A DNA stretch of 64,000 nt from Thalassotalea crassostreae (GTDB lineage: Bacteria; Pseudomonadota; Gammaproteobacteria; Enterobacterales; Alteromonadaceae): positions 1,054,001 to 1,118,000 of the forward strand of contig NZ_CP017689.1 in the NCBI RefSeq assembly GCF_001831495.1, written 5' to 3'. Below are positions 63,183 through 64,000 of the stretch, piece after piece. The first letter of the stretch is position 1, and each line of letters begins with the position of its first letter. Below the pieces are notes generated by a model, which was given only the letters and a program-made list of their open reading frames with translations, did not search any database and was not told where the DNA came from. Position numbers and translations under genes: made by a program.

Positions 63183-64000
63183 ATGAAAAGATCTTCTTCG
63201 ATTGGCTTATTTTTCCTCTACCTTTTTTCCTTCTCCGTTCTCGCTGTTGATCTTGAAGAAAAACCTTCTGAAGATGTCGCTGAAGTTGACGATGCCTCTA
63301 GCGAGTTTTCAATGGCAGATATTCAGCAACTTGAGCTTGAAGTGTTAGATGAACCACCAGTTATTGATGGCGACTTGACCGATAGATTTTGGGCCTCTTC
63401 GAGCATACTAAGCATCGACTTGGAGATGTACCCTACGCGTTTTGATAAATCAGTTGTCGATACAGATGCGTTAATAGGCATGACTAAGACTCACGTATAT
63501 TTTGCTTTTAATGCCTACGACCCAGATACATCACAGCTCAGAACGGCAATAAGAGAAAATGACGGTGTTAAAGAAGATGATTACGTATCAGTCGTTATTG
63601 ACCCTACCGGTAATTTAAGAAAGAAATACGAGTTTCGAGTTAATCCAAGTGGCTCAAAAGCAGACGTATTACAAAATACGGTGAGTGACCGGTACATATA
63701 CGACTGGGACACTGAATGGGAAGCAACAGCAAAAATAACTGAAACCGGTTATTTAGTAGAAATGGCGATTCCGATTGATTCTCTAAAGTCTCCCAAAGCG
63801 GAAGGTGAAGAGCGAAATATGTGGGCGCTAATATTAAAACGTTCTTATCCTAGAAAAATAGATAGAACAATGGGCGGGATTTACATCATATATCCACCAA
63901 ACCCGGTTTCGAGTCAGCGTATAGCATCTTCTGAAGGCGGCGAAATTACCTTTGAAAATGCTACTAAAAATTTAGAAATATACCCTTATGGTATTTATCA
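63183..64000 (+). CDS. DUF5916 / CBM9-like outer membrane protein (partial, runs off the window)
   Basis: The first 272 codons of an open frame that continues past the window end. CAGGG stands 6 nt before the ATG. A signal peptide ends near FSVLA-VDL. An acidic linker is followed by a family-9 carbohydrate-binding-like domain with the typical opening PPVIDGDLTDRFWASSS, then THVYFAFNAYDPD, DDYVSVVIDPTGNLRKKYEF and GYLVEMAIPIDSL. Such domains usually head the DUF5916 barrel-like proteins of marine bacteria, which have unknown function. The C-terminal part lies outside, so the family call rests on the N terminus only. Confidence 0.8.
   Translation, partial: MKRSSSIGLFFLYLFSFSVLAVDLEEKPSEDVAEVDDASSEFSMADIQQLELEVLDEPPVIDGDLTDRFWASSSILSIDLEMYPTRFDKSVVDTDALIGMTKTHVYFAFNAYDPDTSQLRTAIRENDGVKEDDYVSVVIDPTGNLRKKYEFRVNPSGSKADVLQNTVSDRYIYDWDTEWEATAKITETGYLVEMAIPIDSLKSPKAEGEERNMWALILKRSYPRKIDRTMGGIYIIYPPNPVSSQRIASSEGGEITFENATKNLEIYPYGIY

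Overview
The window is an AT-rich, gene-dense stretch of a marine gammaproteobacterial chromosome. Gene content and synteny (yggS-proC-yggT-rdgB-hemW beside pilTU, metK-rsmE-gshB-yqgE-ruvX, tig-clpP-clpX-lon-hupB-ppiD, pspF-sapABCDF beside pspABC-ycjXF, phhAB-tyrR-maiA, a TtpC-type TonB2 system) point to Alteromonadales, most likely Colwelliaceae (Colwellia/Thalassotalea-like). That placement is inferred from gene order and protein character, not from a database search.

Layout. 0.1-5.1 kb: a small PspB-like membrane protein, then a minus-strand cluster yggS-proC-yggT-DUF4426-rdgB-hemW, divergent from the twitching ATPases pilT-pilU (5.2-7.4 kb). 7.5-12.0 kb: metK behind a MetJ operator, rsmE, gshB, yqgE, ruvX. 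12.0-19.8 kb (minus): two tandem copies of a two-gene module encoding periplasmic TPR / transmembrane / GGDEF-family proteins, directly downstream of serA; folD follows. 22.3-26.5 kb: a tRNA region (Pro-Arg, then His-Pro) split by a secreted M6 metalloprotease gene and littered with tandem repeats derived from tRNA-Pro 3' ends. 26.8-35.6 kb: the protein quality-control block. 35.7-46.4 kb: sapFDCBA and pspF on the minus strand, divergent from pspABC and ycjXF. 46.8-50.8 kb: phenylalanine hydroxylase genes, tyrR and maiA, with a 50-bp minisatellite between phhB and tyrR. 50.9-53.4 kb: a DUF3014 protein, an acyltransferase, the 4.5S RNA and priC. 54.2-62.9 kb: a TonB-dependent receptor and a six-gene TonB2 energising operon. 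The window ends inside a DUF5916/CBM9-like gene.

How the parts connect. PspF lies across from its presumed target pspA and upstream of the overlapping sap genes. TyrR-box-like sites stand upstream of phhA, of tyrR itself and, unexpectedly, of the M6 protease gene, suggesting an aromatic-amino-acid regulon that may include extracellular proteolysis. The TonB2 operon can energise the receptor encoded just upstream.

Most unusual content: (1) the duplicated TPR-GGDEF module, in which each of the four proteins carries a different lesion in the canonical diguanylate cyclase site; (2) four places where the 3' end of a gene (proC, tRNA-Pro twice, phhB) is the seed of a downstream tandem repeat array; (3) a run of back-to-back mini-hairpins near 26.1 kb; (4) the possible TyrR link to the protease. 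No CRISPR array, prophage, integrase, transposase or restriction system is visible.
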